Of a DNA stretch of 64,000 nucleotides, positions 8,513-17,375 are shown one piece after another. The position numbers were made by a program, and so were the translations under genes. Source of the stretch: Methylobacteriaceae bacterium (GTDB lineage Bacteria; Pseudomonadota; Alphaproteobacteria; Rhizobiales; Beijerinckiaceae); contig JACKJC010000001.1 in the NCBI GenBank assembly GCA_020638195.1, forward strand, positions 361,001 through 425,000, in the 5' to 3' direction. How positions within the stretch are numbered: the first letter of the stretch is position 1; each line of letters opens with the position of its first letter. The notes beneath the pieces were generated by a model. It was not told where the DNA came from. It did no database searches and saw only the letters and a list, made by a program, of their open reading frames with translations.

Positions 8513-8926
8513 TCAGCGATAGGCGTAGGCCAGGACCCAGAAGATCACGGTCAGCACGATCGATCCGACGAGCGTGCCTTTCGCCGCGAGCTCGCGGCCT
8601 TCCGCGTCGAACATGTAGCCCGCGTCCCAGATCGCATGCCGCACGCCGCCCATCAGGTGATGGAACAGCGACCATGTGAAGCCGAACAGCACCAGCCGGC
8701 CGAGCAGCGAGCTGTAGACCCAGTTCACCGTCTCGAAGGCGCCGCGTCCCGAAGCGGCGGCAATGAAGTACCAGGCGAGCAGCAGCGTGCCGGCGTAGAG
8801 GCACATGCCGGTGATGCGGTGCAGGCCCGACATCACCATAGTGAACATCATCTTGTAGATTTCGAGATGGGGAGAAAGCGGCCGTCTGTCCTGCAGACGC
8901 TGGGACGGATTATTTGCCTCGGCCAT
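8513..8926 (-). CDS. sdhC: Succinate dehydrogenase cytochrome b556 subunit
   Basis: First gene of the operon. The 137-residue protein contains the family signature RPLSPHLEIYKMMFTMVMSG followed by LHRITG, and a second conserved histidine pair in FHHLMGGVRHAIWD. Three membrane segments are clear. The open frame continues upstream towards 9886, but homology starts at MAEANNPSQRLQDRRPLSPH, so the ATG at 8924-8926 is used. The 165-bp gap to the divergent gene at 9092 should hold both promoters. Confidence 0.96.
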   Translation of the reverse strand: MAEANNPSQRLQDRRPLSPHLEIYKMMFTMVMSGLHRITGMCLYAGTLLLAWYFIAAASGRGAFETVNWVYSSLLGRLVLFGFTWSLFHHLMGGVRHAIWDAGYMFDAEGRELAAKGTLVGSIVLTVIFWVLAYAYR

Positions 8927-9091
8927 GACAGCCCTCACATGCGATGCATCTTCGGGATCGTTCACTAGTCCAATCCCTGCTGCGGCGCAACGCCGCGCGC
9001 GCCCACAATTCGTATGGGAGGCATGCCGGTTGCAATGCCGCCGCAATGCTATGATTGTTGGCGTCTTATGACGATTCAGGGGCATTTCTGA

Positions 9092-10003
9092 ATGCGAGTT
9101 CTTGCGCCTGCGCTGACGCGTCTGGCTTTGGCGGCGACGATTGGTCTCGGAGCGGCGGGCGCCGCCTCGGCGGCCTCCGGCCGCCTGAGCATCGAATCCG
9201 GCGGGATCAAGCGGACCGCTTTTATCGTCGAGCACGCGCGACTGAAGCGCGCGCGCCGGCCGGTGATCATTTTTCTGCACGGCCAATCCGGCGCTGGCGT
9301 CCGCGTGCGCGACCGGCTCGGTCTCGACCGCAAGATCAAGAGCCGCAGCGTCGTCGTCGTCTATCCCGACGCGCTCGCCGGCCGCTGGGACGTCAGCGAG
9401 AAAGGCTCCGAACGCGACCTGCGATTCGTCCACGACCTGATCGCGCGCCTCGAGCGGGACGGCGTCGCCGATCCCAAGCGCATTTTCATCGCCGGCGGCG
9501 GCCCGGGCGGGATTCTCGCCATGCGACTTGCCTGCCGCGAGGCCGGCAGGTTCGCCGGAGCCGCGTCCCTGATCGCGCTGATGCCGACGACCGACGCTGC
9601 GGCCTGCAAGCCCTCGCGTCCGATTCCCTTCATGCTGCTCGCCGGCACCGCGGACCCGCGCATGCCCTATGAGGGCGGCAAGGCGCATATCCCTGAGTTC
9701 AAGGGCGAGGTCGTTTCGGCCGCCGCGACCGTGGCGCCCTTCGCGCAGGCGGCCGGCTGCGGCGACAAGACGACGAAGATCGACGTGCCCGATCGCGACC
9801 GAAACGACGGATCGCGCGTACAGCTCGAGTTTCCGGCCGGCTGCAAGGCGCCGATCGAACTGATCAAGGTCGATGGCGGCGGCCATACGCTGCCCGGCGC
9901 CCGGGCCAGATCCGACCGCGGCCAGCCGGTGGGCGCGCGCAACAACGACATCGACACGGCGCGCATGCTCTTCAATTTCTTCATGAAAGGACGCGGCGGC
10001 TGA
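9092..10003 (+). CDS. Secreted LpqC/PHB-depolymerase-like alpha/beta hydrolase lacking the catalytic serine
   Basis: A 303-residue protein with a signal peptide ending near AASA (residue 27). The fold is that of the LpqC / poly(3-hydroxybutyrate) depolymerase-like family: FLHGQSGAG (62-70, oxyanion region), YPDAL (91-95), GTADPRMPYEGG with Asp188, and GGGHTLPG with His265. The nucleophile elbow, normally G-x-S-x-G, reads G-G-G-P-G at residues 135-139, so Gly137 replaces serine. The codon run GGC GGC GGC CCG GGC GGG is unambiguous. It is therefore probably not a serine hydrolase and may be a binding protein. It is followed 11 bp later by a degenerate nuclease-fold protein. Confidence 0.8.
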   Translation: MRVLAPALTRLALAATIGLGAAGAASAASGRLSIESGGIKRTAFIVEHARLKRARRPVIIFLHGQSGAGVRVRDRLGLDRKIKSRSVVVVYPDALAGRWDVSEKGSERDLRFVHDLIARLERDGVADPKRIFIAGGGPGGILAMRLACREAGRFAGAASLIALMPTTDAAACKPSRPIPFMLLAGTADPRMPYEGGKAHIPEFKGEVVSAAATVAPFAQAAGCGDKTTKIDVPDRDRNDGSRVQLEFPAGCKAPIELIKVDGGGHTLPGARARSDRGQPVGARNNDIDTARMLFNFFMKGRGG

Positions 10004-10014
10004 TTCCGGGCCGC

Positions 10015-10785
10015 TTGGTGGCGGCGGCCGCCGTTATCGCCGCGCTTTCTCCCGGGACGGCGCGAGCGTGCGTCTCTGTCCAAACCGAGGCGTCGCGAAT
10101 CGCGATCGTCGAGGATAATTTCGATATCCTGCTCGCGGACGGGCGGGTGGCCGTTCTGGCGGGCTTCGCGCCGCAGCCCGATGCGCCCGGATATGGTCCC
10201 TTCCTCGAACGGCTGGCAGGCGGCGCCGTTCGTCTGGCTCAGCTCGAACCCAAACCCGACCGCTGGGGTCGCATCCCCGTGTGGATGTCGACGGGATCGA
10301 AAGAAGACGCTGGCCTCGCCGGCGAAGCGCTCGCGGCCGGCCTCGGACGCTATCGCCCGGATCCCGCCGCCCGACCCTGCCGCGCAGGACTGCTGGCGGC
10401 GGAACAGGCGGCTCGCGCCGCGCGGCGCGGCCTATGGAGCGAACCGAGGCCCGGCGTGCTCGACGCGACCGATACCGGGGCGGTCCTGGCGGCGGCGAAA
10501 GCCTATGTCGTGATCGAGGGACGAATCTTGACTATTGGCGAGCGGCGCGGTCGCCTTTATCTGAATTTCGGCGCCCGCCGCACCACGGACTTCTCAATCG
10601 TGATTTCAAGACGCAATGCTGCTTTGATCGAGAAGGCCGGCCTTCCATTGCGCAAGCTCGCCGGGCGTCGCCTCCGGGCCCGCGGGCTGCTCGACCGGGG
10701 GTTTGGGCCACTGATGGAAATCACCAGCGCTGACGCCCTCGAATTGCTCGATGAGGCTCCGGGCGCGACGGAAACTAAACAGTGA
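10015..10785 (+). CDS. Exported thermonuclease-fold (SNase-like) protein, probably catalytically inactive
   Basis: A protein of about 256 residues with an N-terminal export signal (VAAAAVIAALSPGTARA). The middle resembles staphylococcal-nuclease-like domains: DRWGRI (usual D-x-x-GR) and EALAAGLGRY, then a C-terminal element LLAAEQAARAARRGLW that is typical of exported SNase-like proteins. By eye the catalytic Arg and Glu of the usual R-x-L-x-x-V-D-x-x-E strand are absent (AVLAGFAPQP), and the later Arg is also missing, so nuclease activity is doubtful. The start is TTG at 10015 or GTG at 10018. Its stop overlaps the GTG of the following M48 gene, implying translational coupling. Confidence 0.68.
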   Translation: MVAAAAVIAALSPGTARACVSVQTEASRIAIVEDNFDILLADGRVAVLAGFAPQPDAPGYGPFLERLAGGAVRLAQLEPKPDRWGRIPVWMSTGSKEDAGLAGEALAAGLGRYRPDPAARPCRAGLLAAEQAARAARRGLWSEPRPGVLDATDTGAVLAAAKAYVVIEGRILTIGERRGRLYLNFGARRTTDFSIVISRRNAALIEKAGLPLRKLAGRRLRARGLLDRGFGPLMEITSADALELLDEAPGATETKQ

Positions 10786-12272
10786 CGGCGGGCATGGCGG
10801 CTGAACCAGACAGAAGAGCGCTCGGGCGGCGTCTCTGCGCAATCATGCTGGCGCTTTCTCTCGCCGGCTGCGCCACGCTGGAACGACAGGGCGAGCTGCC
10901 TCAGCAGGGGCCGGCCATTCCGCCGGCCGCCCCTCGCACGGTCGGCGTCGATGCGCTGACGACCGCCGAGCACAAGAAGCTGGTCGCCCAGTTCGGCGGC
11001 GAATATCACTGGCCCGCGGCCGAATCCTACCTCAACGCGATACTCGTCAAGCTCGCCGCGTCGTCGGACGTTCCGACGACGCCCTATCGCGTGACGATCC
11101 TCAATACGCCCGTCGTCAACGCTTTCGCCCTGCCTTCGGGCAATCTCTACATTTCGCGAGGCCTGCTGGCGCTCGCCAACGATTCCGCCGAAGTCGCCGC
11201 GGTCATGGCGCATGAAATCGGCCACGTGACGGCCCGCCATGCCGCCGCCCGCGCCGAACGCGAGAAGCAGGCGGCCGTCATCGCCTCCGCCGCGACGGTC
11301 ATCCAGAGCCGCCAGAAGGGCGAGGAGGTCGAGAACAACCAGCGCCTGTCATTTGCAAGCTTCTCGCGCCAGCAGGAGATCGACGCCGACAGGATCGGCG
11401 TCAACGTGATCGCCCGCGCGGGTTACGACCCCTACGGCGCCGCGCGTTTCCTGGCCTCTCTCGGACGGTCCACCGCCCTGCGCGCCGAACTGCTCGGCCA
11501 GAAGACGAAGGACAAGCCCGACATCCTGGCTACCCATCCCTCGACGCCCGAACGGATAGCCCAGGCGACCCTGGCGGCCCGCCAGATCAGCGCGCCCGGC
11601 ATAGGCGCAAGTGATCGCGCGGGCTATCTCGCGGCGATCGACGGCATTACCTTCGGCGAGGATCCGTCCGAAGGGATCGTGCGGGGTCGCCGTTTCCTGC
11701 AGCCCCGCCTGCGCTTCGCCTTCTCTGCGCCCGACGGTTTCGTTCTCGACAATACGCCGCGCGCCCTGCTCGGCCGCGCGCCCGGCGGCGTCGAGGCTGT
11801 CCGCGTCGACAGCGTGCCCGACAACGCTGGCGGCCCGCTCGAAAACTATCTCGCGTCGGGCTGGCTCGACGGGCTACTGCGCTCCTCCATCCAGACCGGC
11901 CAGGTCAACGGCATGCCGGCGGCCTTCGGGACGGCGCGCGCCGGCGAGTGGAATTTCCGCGTCGCGGTCGTCCGCAAGGACGGCGACATCTACCGGCTGC
12001 TGTTCGCCGCCCGCGCGATGGACGATGCGACACTCGCCAAATTCGATCAGTCGATCCAGTCGTTCCGGCAGCTGACCGACGAGGAGGCGGCCAAGGTCAA
12101 GCCGCTGAAGCTCCAGATCGTCAAGGCCGGGCTGACCGACAATGTCGATGCATTCGCCCGACGCATGGCGACCGTCGACCGTCCCCTCGACATTTTCCTC
12201 CTGCTGAACGGGCTGTCGCACGGCGCCTCGCTGAAATATGGCGAGGCCTACAAGATCGTGGTCGATCAATAA
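10782..12272 (+). CDS. M48-family zinc metalloprotease lipoprotein (BepA/LoiP-like)
   Basis: A 496-residue envelope protease. Residues 15-30 form a lipoprotein signal with lipobox LAGC (Cys30). The M48 zinc motif is HEIGH at residues 144-148, with the third ligand expected in the QEIDADRIG segment. The DADRIG and ATHPSTPERI motifs are family hallmarks. The C-terminal half carries extra domains ending in the TVDRPLDIFLLLNGLSHG region, as in periplasmic BepA-like quality-control proteases of alphaproteobacteria. It overlaps the preceding gene by 4 bases. An in-frame ATG at 10794 is an alternative start. Confidence 0.9.
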   Translation: MTAGMAAEPDRRALGRRLCAIMLALSLAGCATLERQGELPQQGPAIPPAAPRTVGVDALTTAEHKKLVAQFGGEYHWPAAESYLNAILVKLAASSDVPTTPYRVTILNTPVVNAFALPSGNLYISRGLLALANDSAEVAAVMAHEIGHVTARHAAARAEREKQAAVIASAATVIQSRQKGEEVENNQRLSFASFSRQQEIDADRIGVNVIARAGYDPYGAARFLASLGRSTALRAELLGQKTKDKPDILATHPSTPERIAQATLAARQISAPGIGASDRAGYLAAIDGITFGEDPSEGIVRGRRFLQPRLRFAFSAPDGFVLDNTPRALLGRAPGGVEAVRVDSVPDNAGGPLENYLASGWLDGLLRSSIQTGQVNGMPAAFGTARAGEWNFRVAVVRKDGDIYRLLFAARAMDDATLAKFDQSIQSFRQLTDEEAAKVKPLKLQIVKAGLTDNVDAFARRMATVDRPLDIFLLLNGLSHGASLKYGEAYKIVVDQ

Positions 12273-12419
12273 GCTGAGGCCGGAACGGAACGATTCGGCG
12301 GCCACATTTGTTGGGCTTTCACGCGCTTGTGATCCGCAATCCCGCAATCGCCGTATAGTTTTAAGCGCCCTATCCGTGAACGCCGCCTTGAACGGCGATC
12401 CACAGACCCGGAGGCAGCC

Positions 12420-13265
<846 letters not shown>

Positions 13266-13290
13266 GACGTAAAAGCCTCAGCGAAAAAAG

Positions 13291-13316
13291 AAAGCCCGGC
13301 GCGAGGCCGGGCTTCT
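13291..13316. terminator. Bidirectional terminator between rpoH and carD
   Basis: Perfect 9-bp stem (AAGCCCGGC, 13292-13300; GCCGGGCTT, 13306-13314) with a 5-base loop. It is preceded by an A-rich run (13284-13293) and followed by TTCTT. Confidence 0.82.
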
Positions 13317-13339
13317 TACTGGCGTCGAAAGGCAAGCGA

Positions 13340-14812
13340 TCAAGCCGCCTCGTCGATCTCGCCGGACTCCGATTCGGATTCGGCTTCCGCTTCCGCCTTG
13401 GCGGCGCGACGCGGACCCTTCTGGAGCTGCGATTCGATCAGCTTCAGCGATTCCTGCTCGGTGATCTTCTGCACGACGGCGAGCTCACGGCTCATGCGGT
13501 CGAGCGCGGCCTCGTAGAGCTGGCGCTCGGAGTAGGACTGCTCCGGCTGCGCCTCCGAACGATAGAGATCGCGCACGACCTCCGCGATCGCGATCAGATC
13601 GCCCGAATTGATCTTCGCCTCGTATTCCTGGGCGCGACGCGACCACATCGTGCGCTTGATTCGTGCGCGGCCGGTGAGCGTATCCAGCGACTTGTTGATG
13701 ACAGGCGCCTCGGCGAGCTTGCGCATGCCGACGCTGACGACCTTCGGGGTCGGCACCTTCAGAATCATCTTGTCCTTGACGAAACTGATCACGAAGAGCT
13801 CGAGCTTGAAGCCCGCGACTTCCTGTTCCTCGATCGCAACGATCTGCCCGACGCCATGTGCCGGATAGACGATATGCTCGTGGGTCTTGAAGCCGAGCTT
13901 CTGGCCAGCGGGCTTGGCCGGCTTGGCTTCGGGGGCGGGGGCTTTCGCTGCGGGCTTGGCCAGCGGCTTGGCGGCGGCGGGAGATATTGTCTTTTTCTGA
14001 GTCACCGGATTCTGTTCGCTCGTCTCTCGAGGCTGCATCGCCGGCGCGTGCGACGCCGGTCTCGGATCGGGCGCGGTGCGGACAGGAACGGGCGCGGGCG
14101 CAACCGGCGCAACGGGAGCGGTCGTTTCCGACCGGACCAGCTGAACCTTCGGGCGCGCGCCGGCCTGCTCGACCGGCTTGGAATGTGTCGCTGTCGTTGT
14201 CTTCGTCTTGTCTACCGCCTTTTCGATCTGGGGCTGCTTCGCTTTCTCCTGCGTCGCTTCCTTGCTGACCGCTACAATGCGGTTCTTGTCAGAATTCGTC
14301 TTCGCCTGAACTTCGACAGGCTTTGCCGCCGGCTTCGCGGCGGCCGGCGCCTTCACGGTCTTGGCGATCGCAGCTTTGACGATCATTGTCTTGGCGCTGG
14401 TCGTCTTGACGCTCGTTTTCGCGCTCTTGGCGACAGCGGCAGCCTTCGCCTTGGTGGCGGGCTTACCCCCGGCGCCCTTGGCGGGCGTCCGCGCGGCAGC
14501 GGCGGCCTTCGCCTTGGATGCGGCTTTCGCGGCGGCGGCCTTGCGCGCGGCAGCCGCCTTCGCGGCTGCGGCCTTGGCCGCAGCAGTCTTGGCAGCGACA
14601 GCCTTGGCGCTCACGGCCTTTGCGCTGGCGGTCTTGGCGGTCGCGGTCCTGGCCTTCGATGCCGACGTCACGCTCTTCACCTTGCTCGTCTTGGCCTTGG
14701 CGGCGGCTTTCGTTGTCGGCGCCTTGGCGGTCGTCCGCTTGGATTTCGTCGCTTCGGCCTTTTTGCCGGCGGTCGTCTTTGCGGTCTTGCTCGATTTCTT
14801 CCTGGACGGCAT
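13340..14812 (-). CDS. carD: CarD-family RNA polymerase-binding regulator with a 306-residue Ala/Lys-rich N-terminal extension
   Basis: The C-terminal 184 residues are a standard alphaproteobacterial CarD/CdnL protein. It begins GFKTHEHIVYPAHGVGQIVA (RNA-polymerase-interacting domain), continues through DKMILKVPTPK, and the helical DNA-binding half includes RRAQEYEAKINSGDLIAIAE. CarD stabilises open promoter complexes. Residues 1-306 are unusual: low complexity, dominated by Ala, Lys, Thr and Pro, with tandem KAAAA/AKAA runs that look like a histone H1 tail. The ATG at 14812 is chosen because MPSRKKSSKT starts the basic region; an upstream in-frame Met at 14923 exists. An internal ATG at 14038 could give a 232-residue form. 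Confidence 0.93.
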   Translation of the reverse strand: MPSRKKSSKTAKTTAGKKAEATKSKRTTAKAPTTKAAAKAKTSKVKSVTSASKARTATAKTASAKAVSAKAVAAKTAAAKAAAAKAAAARKAAAAKAASKAKAAAAARTPAKGAGGKPATKAKAAAVAKSAKTSVKTTSAKTMIVKAAIAKTVKAPAAAKPAAKPVEVQAKTNSDKNRIVAVSKEATQEKAKQPQIEKAVDKTKTTTATHSKPVEQAGARPKVQLVRSETTAPVAPVAPAPVPVRTAPDPRPASHAPAMQPRETSEQNPVTQKKTISPAAAKPLAKPAAKAPAPEAKPAKPAGQKLGFKTHEHIVYPAHGVGQIVAIEEQEVAGFKLELFVISFVKDKMILKVPTPKVVSVGMRKLAEAPVINKSLDTLTGRARIKRTMWSRRAQEYEAKINSGDLIAIAEVVRDLYRSEAQPEQSYSERQLYEAALDRMSRELAVVQKITEQESLKLIESQLQKGPRRAAKAEAEAESESESGEIDEAA

Positions 14813-15204
14813 ACGCAGCGCACTCCTCGCTCGGCCCGGAGCAGGACTCCGGAGCATCACGACAGCCCGAAACGCAGGCCGCCGGCGCAGGACGCGCGAC
14901 AACGCGCCCGGCGCACAGTCCAAAAATTTAGGAAACCGCTTCCATCGGCGCGAAGCTCACACTTGCGCTCGCCCAAAACATTTCGCTGCCGCTAGGCGGC
15001 GCGAACCATTAGGGGTGGTACCTTTCAAACGACTGACAGGTCGCGGATTTCTGTGACTGTTAAAAATGTGTGTATCATAGAAATCCGCGAAAATCAAAGG
15101 TCAGCGCTCCGCGCGGGCGACTGCCCCGCAGAGTGGTTAACCTCTGGTCGAGCGAATTGTTCGAGGCGTCGACAACATCGAAGCGTCGACGCCGCTGCGG
15201 TCGG
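14813..15204. other. 392-bp intergenic region between fdxA and carD
   Basis: No gene was found here. It must hold the carD promoter. It contains the large hairpin listed separately (15041-15090), a short inverted repeat CAGAG...CTCTG around TTAAC (15129-15146), and an A/T-rich patch near 14932-14941. Confidence 0.6.
15041..15090. other. Long inverted repeat (16-bp stem) between fdxA and carD
   Basis: The left arm is 15041-15056 (TCGCGGATTTCTGTGA) and the right arm is 15075-15090 (TCATAGAAATCCGCGA). They pair over 16 bp with a single G-T pair, around an 18-base A/T-rich loop. On the minus strand it lies downstream of fdxA and about 230 nt upstream of the carD start. No T-run follows in either direction, so it is not a plain intrinsic terminator. 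It could be a 5'-leader structure of carD, an operator or a processed small RNA. Confidence 0.6.
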
Positions 15205-15543
15205 TCAGTCGCCCTCTCCGGGCTTGTCCGAGAAGAAATTCTTGAACTTGTCCGGCTTGCCGTCGAATTCCTTGGCGTCGGCCGGCGCATCCCGCTTGAC
15301 GGTGATGTTGGGCCAGTTGGGCGCCAGATCGGCGTTGAGCTTGAGCCATTGCTCGAGACCCGGCTCCGTATCGGGCTTGATCGCCTCGGCCGGGCATTCC
15401 GGTTCGCAGACGCCGCAATCGATGCACTCGTCCGGATGGATCACGAGCATGTTCTCGCCTTCGTAGAAGCAGTCCACGGGACAGACTTCCACGCAATCCA
15501 TATATTTGCACTTGATGCAGTTTTCGGTGACTACATAGGTCAT
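15205..15543 (-). CDS. fdxA: 7Fe ferredoxin FdxA
   Basis: A 112-residue soluble ferredoxin with one [3Fe-4S] and one [4Fe-4S] cluster. Cysteines at 9, 17 and 50 fit the 3Fe site, and 21, 40, 43 and 46 fit the 4Fe site. This spacing matches Azotobacter-type FdI shifted by one. The C-terminal extension (EFDGKPDKFKNFFSDKPGEGD) is typical of the alphaproteobacterial FdxA. It lies downstream of the S4 protein gene (91 bp) and upstream of carD, a conserved order in Hyphomicrobiales. Confidence 0.95.
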   Translation of the reverse strand: MTYVVTENCIKCKYMDCVEVCPVDCFYEGENMLVIHPDECIDCGVCEPECPAEAIKPDTEPGLEQWLKLNADLAPNWPNITVKRDAPADAKEFDGKPDKFKNFFSDKPGEGD

Positions 15544-15634
15544 CGCTGGCTCCCGGCGCGCGCCGATCGGGCCGCCTCAAAGATTGCGAACTGCTATCCG
15601 CTTTGGAGGGAGTGCGCAAGAACGGGACGGGAGG

Positions 15635-15940
15635 TCAGGTGGTCGCACCGTCCCCGGCCAGATCCTCGTACAGGAGGCGGGCCTCTTCGTAGGGCCCGCG
15701 GCGTTCGCCCGTCGCCATGATACGCAGCAGCCGCACGTCGCGCTGCAGCGCCACGGTCAGCACGTCGCCGGGACGCACCACCTTCGCCGCTTGGGTGATT
15801 CGCTGCCCATTCAGCCGCACGTGTCCATCCGTCACGAGCTGCGCGGCAGCCGTGCGTGTGCGCGCCATGCGCGCGAACCACAGCCACTTGTCGAGCCTCT
15901 GGCGCGTCTCCGCCTCTGTCATCCTGACAGGGTCGGGCAA
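15635..15940 (-). CDS. S4-domain RNA-binding protein (Hsp15-like)
   Basis: A 101-residue protein with an N-terminal S4 RNA-binding domain: RLDKWLWFARMARTRTAAAQ, then GHVRLNGQRITQAAKVVRPGD. The Hsp15 (HslR) family binds free 50S subunits that carry stalled nascent chains after heat shock. Proximity to rpoH and fdxA is a conserved alphaproteobacterial arrangement. It starts 24 bp after the stop of the GNAT_6 gene, so the two are probably one transcript. Confidence 0.9.
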   Translation of the reverse strand: MPDPVRMTEAETRQRLDKWLWFARMARTRTAAAQLVTDGHVRLNGQRITQAAKVVRPGDVLTVALQRDVRLLRIMATGERRGPYEEARLLYEDLAGDGATT

Positions 15941-15964
15941 AGGCGTGCGGCGCGCAAGCCGCGT

Positions 15965-17239
15965 TCAGCTCACCCGGCGGCGGAGCGCGGCGACCGCGGC
16001 GGACTTCACCGCGGCGCGCGCGGCCCTGGCGAAGCGCTCGCGCCGCACCGCGCCGGGAAAGGCGCGCGTGCGCGCGGGATCGACGCCGATCAGGAGATCG
16101 AACATGGCGAGCCGATCGGGCCAGAGCCGATCGATCATCGGATGATCGGCCATCGCGCAGGAATCGGTGATCTGCACGGCGGCGTCGGCCAACTGACGCT
16201 CGGCCAGCGCGCGCGTCAAATGCACGCCCGGCGAGAAACGCGCGAAGCGCTCATCGTAGGCAGTCTTCCAGTAATAGGCGCGGTCGGCGCTACACAGCAC
16301 GATCGCCATCGCGATCGGGCGGCCATCGACCGCGATCCAGTCGAGGCGGCACTTACCGGCCCGCGCGAGCTGGCGCACCGCCACGCGCAGGAAGGCGGCG
16401 TCGCCCGCATCGGATAGAAACGCGGTGCCGCGCCGCCCCTTCCAGCCGGCCTGCTCGAGCGCGAGAAACCATTCGGACGCATACCTGACATCTGCGGGGT
16501 CGCGCGCCGATCCATAGTCGACCTCGCCGCACTCGGACAGGCGCCGCGCCAGCCGATCGATTTCGCGCGTGTGCTTCCGGCTGTGTCGCGCCCGGATCTG
16601 CTGGACCCGGTCGCCATTGTTCGGCTGCAGCGCAGCGCGTTCATGCTCGTTGAGTCCGGTCGAGGCGAGTCCCTGCGCCGCGCAACGGTCCGCGATGAGC
16701 CCGGCGACGGCCCCTCCCTGCGCCAGATCGCGTAGAATGAGCGCGGACTGACCGAAGCGTCGTTCGCGCAGCCACGCCAGAATGGCGTCGACCGAGCGCG
16801 CCGCCGCAAGCCTGTCGATCAGCGGCGTCCCGAGCGCGCCATGCTTGTGTTTCCAGGTCCGCGCCATCCCGCCGAACGCGCCGAACCGGCCCCGCTCGAA
16901 GCCCCAGACGCCGATCATCCGCGCGCGCGGCTCGTCGCCGACGGCCTGCCAGACGACGGCCATGATCGGCCTCTGGCTCTCGGGCAGATGCAGGATGGCG
17001 GTGAGCGCGAAATCCGGCTCCATGAATGGGTTGGGCTCGATCGCCCGGCGCGCCAGATCGCGCCAGTCGAGCTTGTGCGCCTCGAGTTCGTCCACGCCGA
17101 GCGCCTCGACGAAGGTTTCGCCCTCCATCGTGTGAAGCCGACTGCCGGTCTGACCGTCCGCAAGACGGCCGCCGACGATCCGCCGGACGTCGTCGGGCCA
17201 GTGCTGCATCGACCTGAGGCGCCAGAATTGCGCGGCCAT
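15965..17239 (-). CDS. GNAT_6 / BioF2-like (CelD-type) acetyltransferase-domain protein
   Basis: A 424-residue protein of the Acetyltransf_6 family, often annotated cellulose-biosynthesis CelD-like or FemAB-like. The characteristic central pattern is RARHSRKHTREIDRLARRL, followed by WFLALEQAGWKGRRGTAFL and the acetyltransferase core WIAVDGRPIAMAIVLCSADRAYYWKTAYDE. Its true substrate is unknown; relatives modify envelope polysaccharides or lipids. The C-terminus is strongly basic. It sits directly upstream of the S4 gene, a slot that I recall being occupied by a helicase gene in several Hyphomicrobiales. Confidence 0.8.
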   Translation of the reverse strand: MAAQFWRLRSMQHWPDDVRRIVGGRLADGQTGSRLHTMEGETFVEALGVDELEAHKLDWRDLARRAIEPNPFMEPDFALTAILHLPESQRPIMAVVWQAVGDEPRARMIGVWGFERGRFGAFGGMARTWKHKHGALGTPLIDRLAAARSVDAILAWLRERRFGQSALILRDLAQGGAVAGLIADRCAAQGLASTGLNEHERAALQPNNGDRVQQIRARHSRKHTREIDRLARRLSECGEVDYGSARDPADVRYASEWFLALEQAGWKGRRGTAFLSDAGDAAFLRVAVRQLARAGKCRLDWIAVDGRPIAMAIVLCSADRAYYWKTAYDERFARFSPGVHLTRALAERQLADAAVQITDSCAMADHPMIDRLWPDRLAMFDLLIGVDPARTRAFPGAVRRERFARAARAAVKSAAVAALRRRVS

Positions 17240-17375
17240 TGCGATCCCTTTTCGCGATGGCGCATTCGGGCCGCGGCTGTCCCGGATCGGGACGGACGAG
17301 GCCGGAATACGCGTCGCGAGGGAGGCGGCTACAATTTGCGGGCCATGGACCGGGGGATCGAACCACCCCGCCGGA

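Noticed and set aside
8927..9886. In-frame upstream extension of sdhC
   Set aside because: It overlaps the divergent hydrolase gene in antisense and SdhC homology begins at 8926.
9092..10003. Calling this an active PHB depolymerase
   Set aside because: The catalytic serine position is glycine, so only fold-level assignment is justified.
13856..14995. Plus-strand frames of low complexity opposite carD
   Set aside because: They mirror the Ala/Lys-rich repeat of CarD in another frame and give Gly/Leu/Arg-rich nonsense; no start signal or homology.
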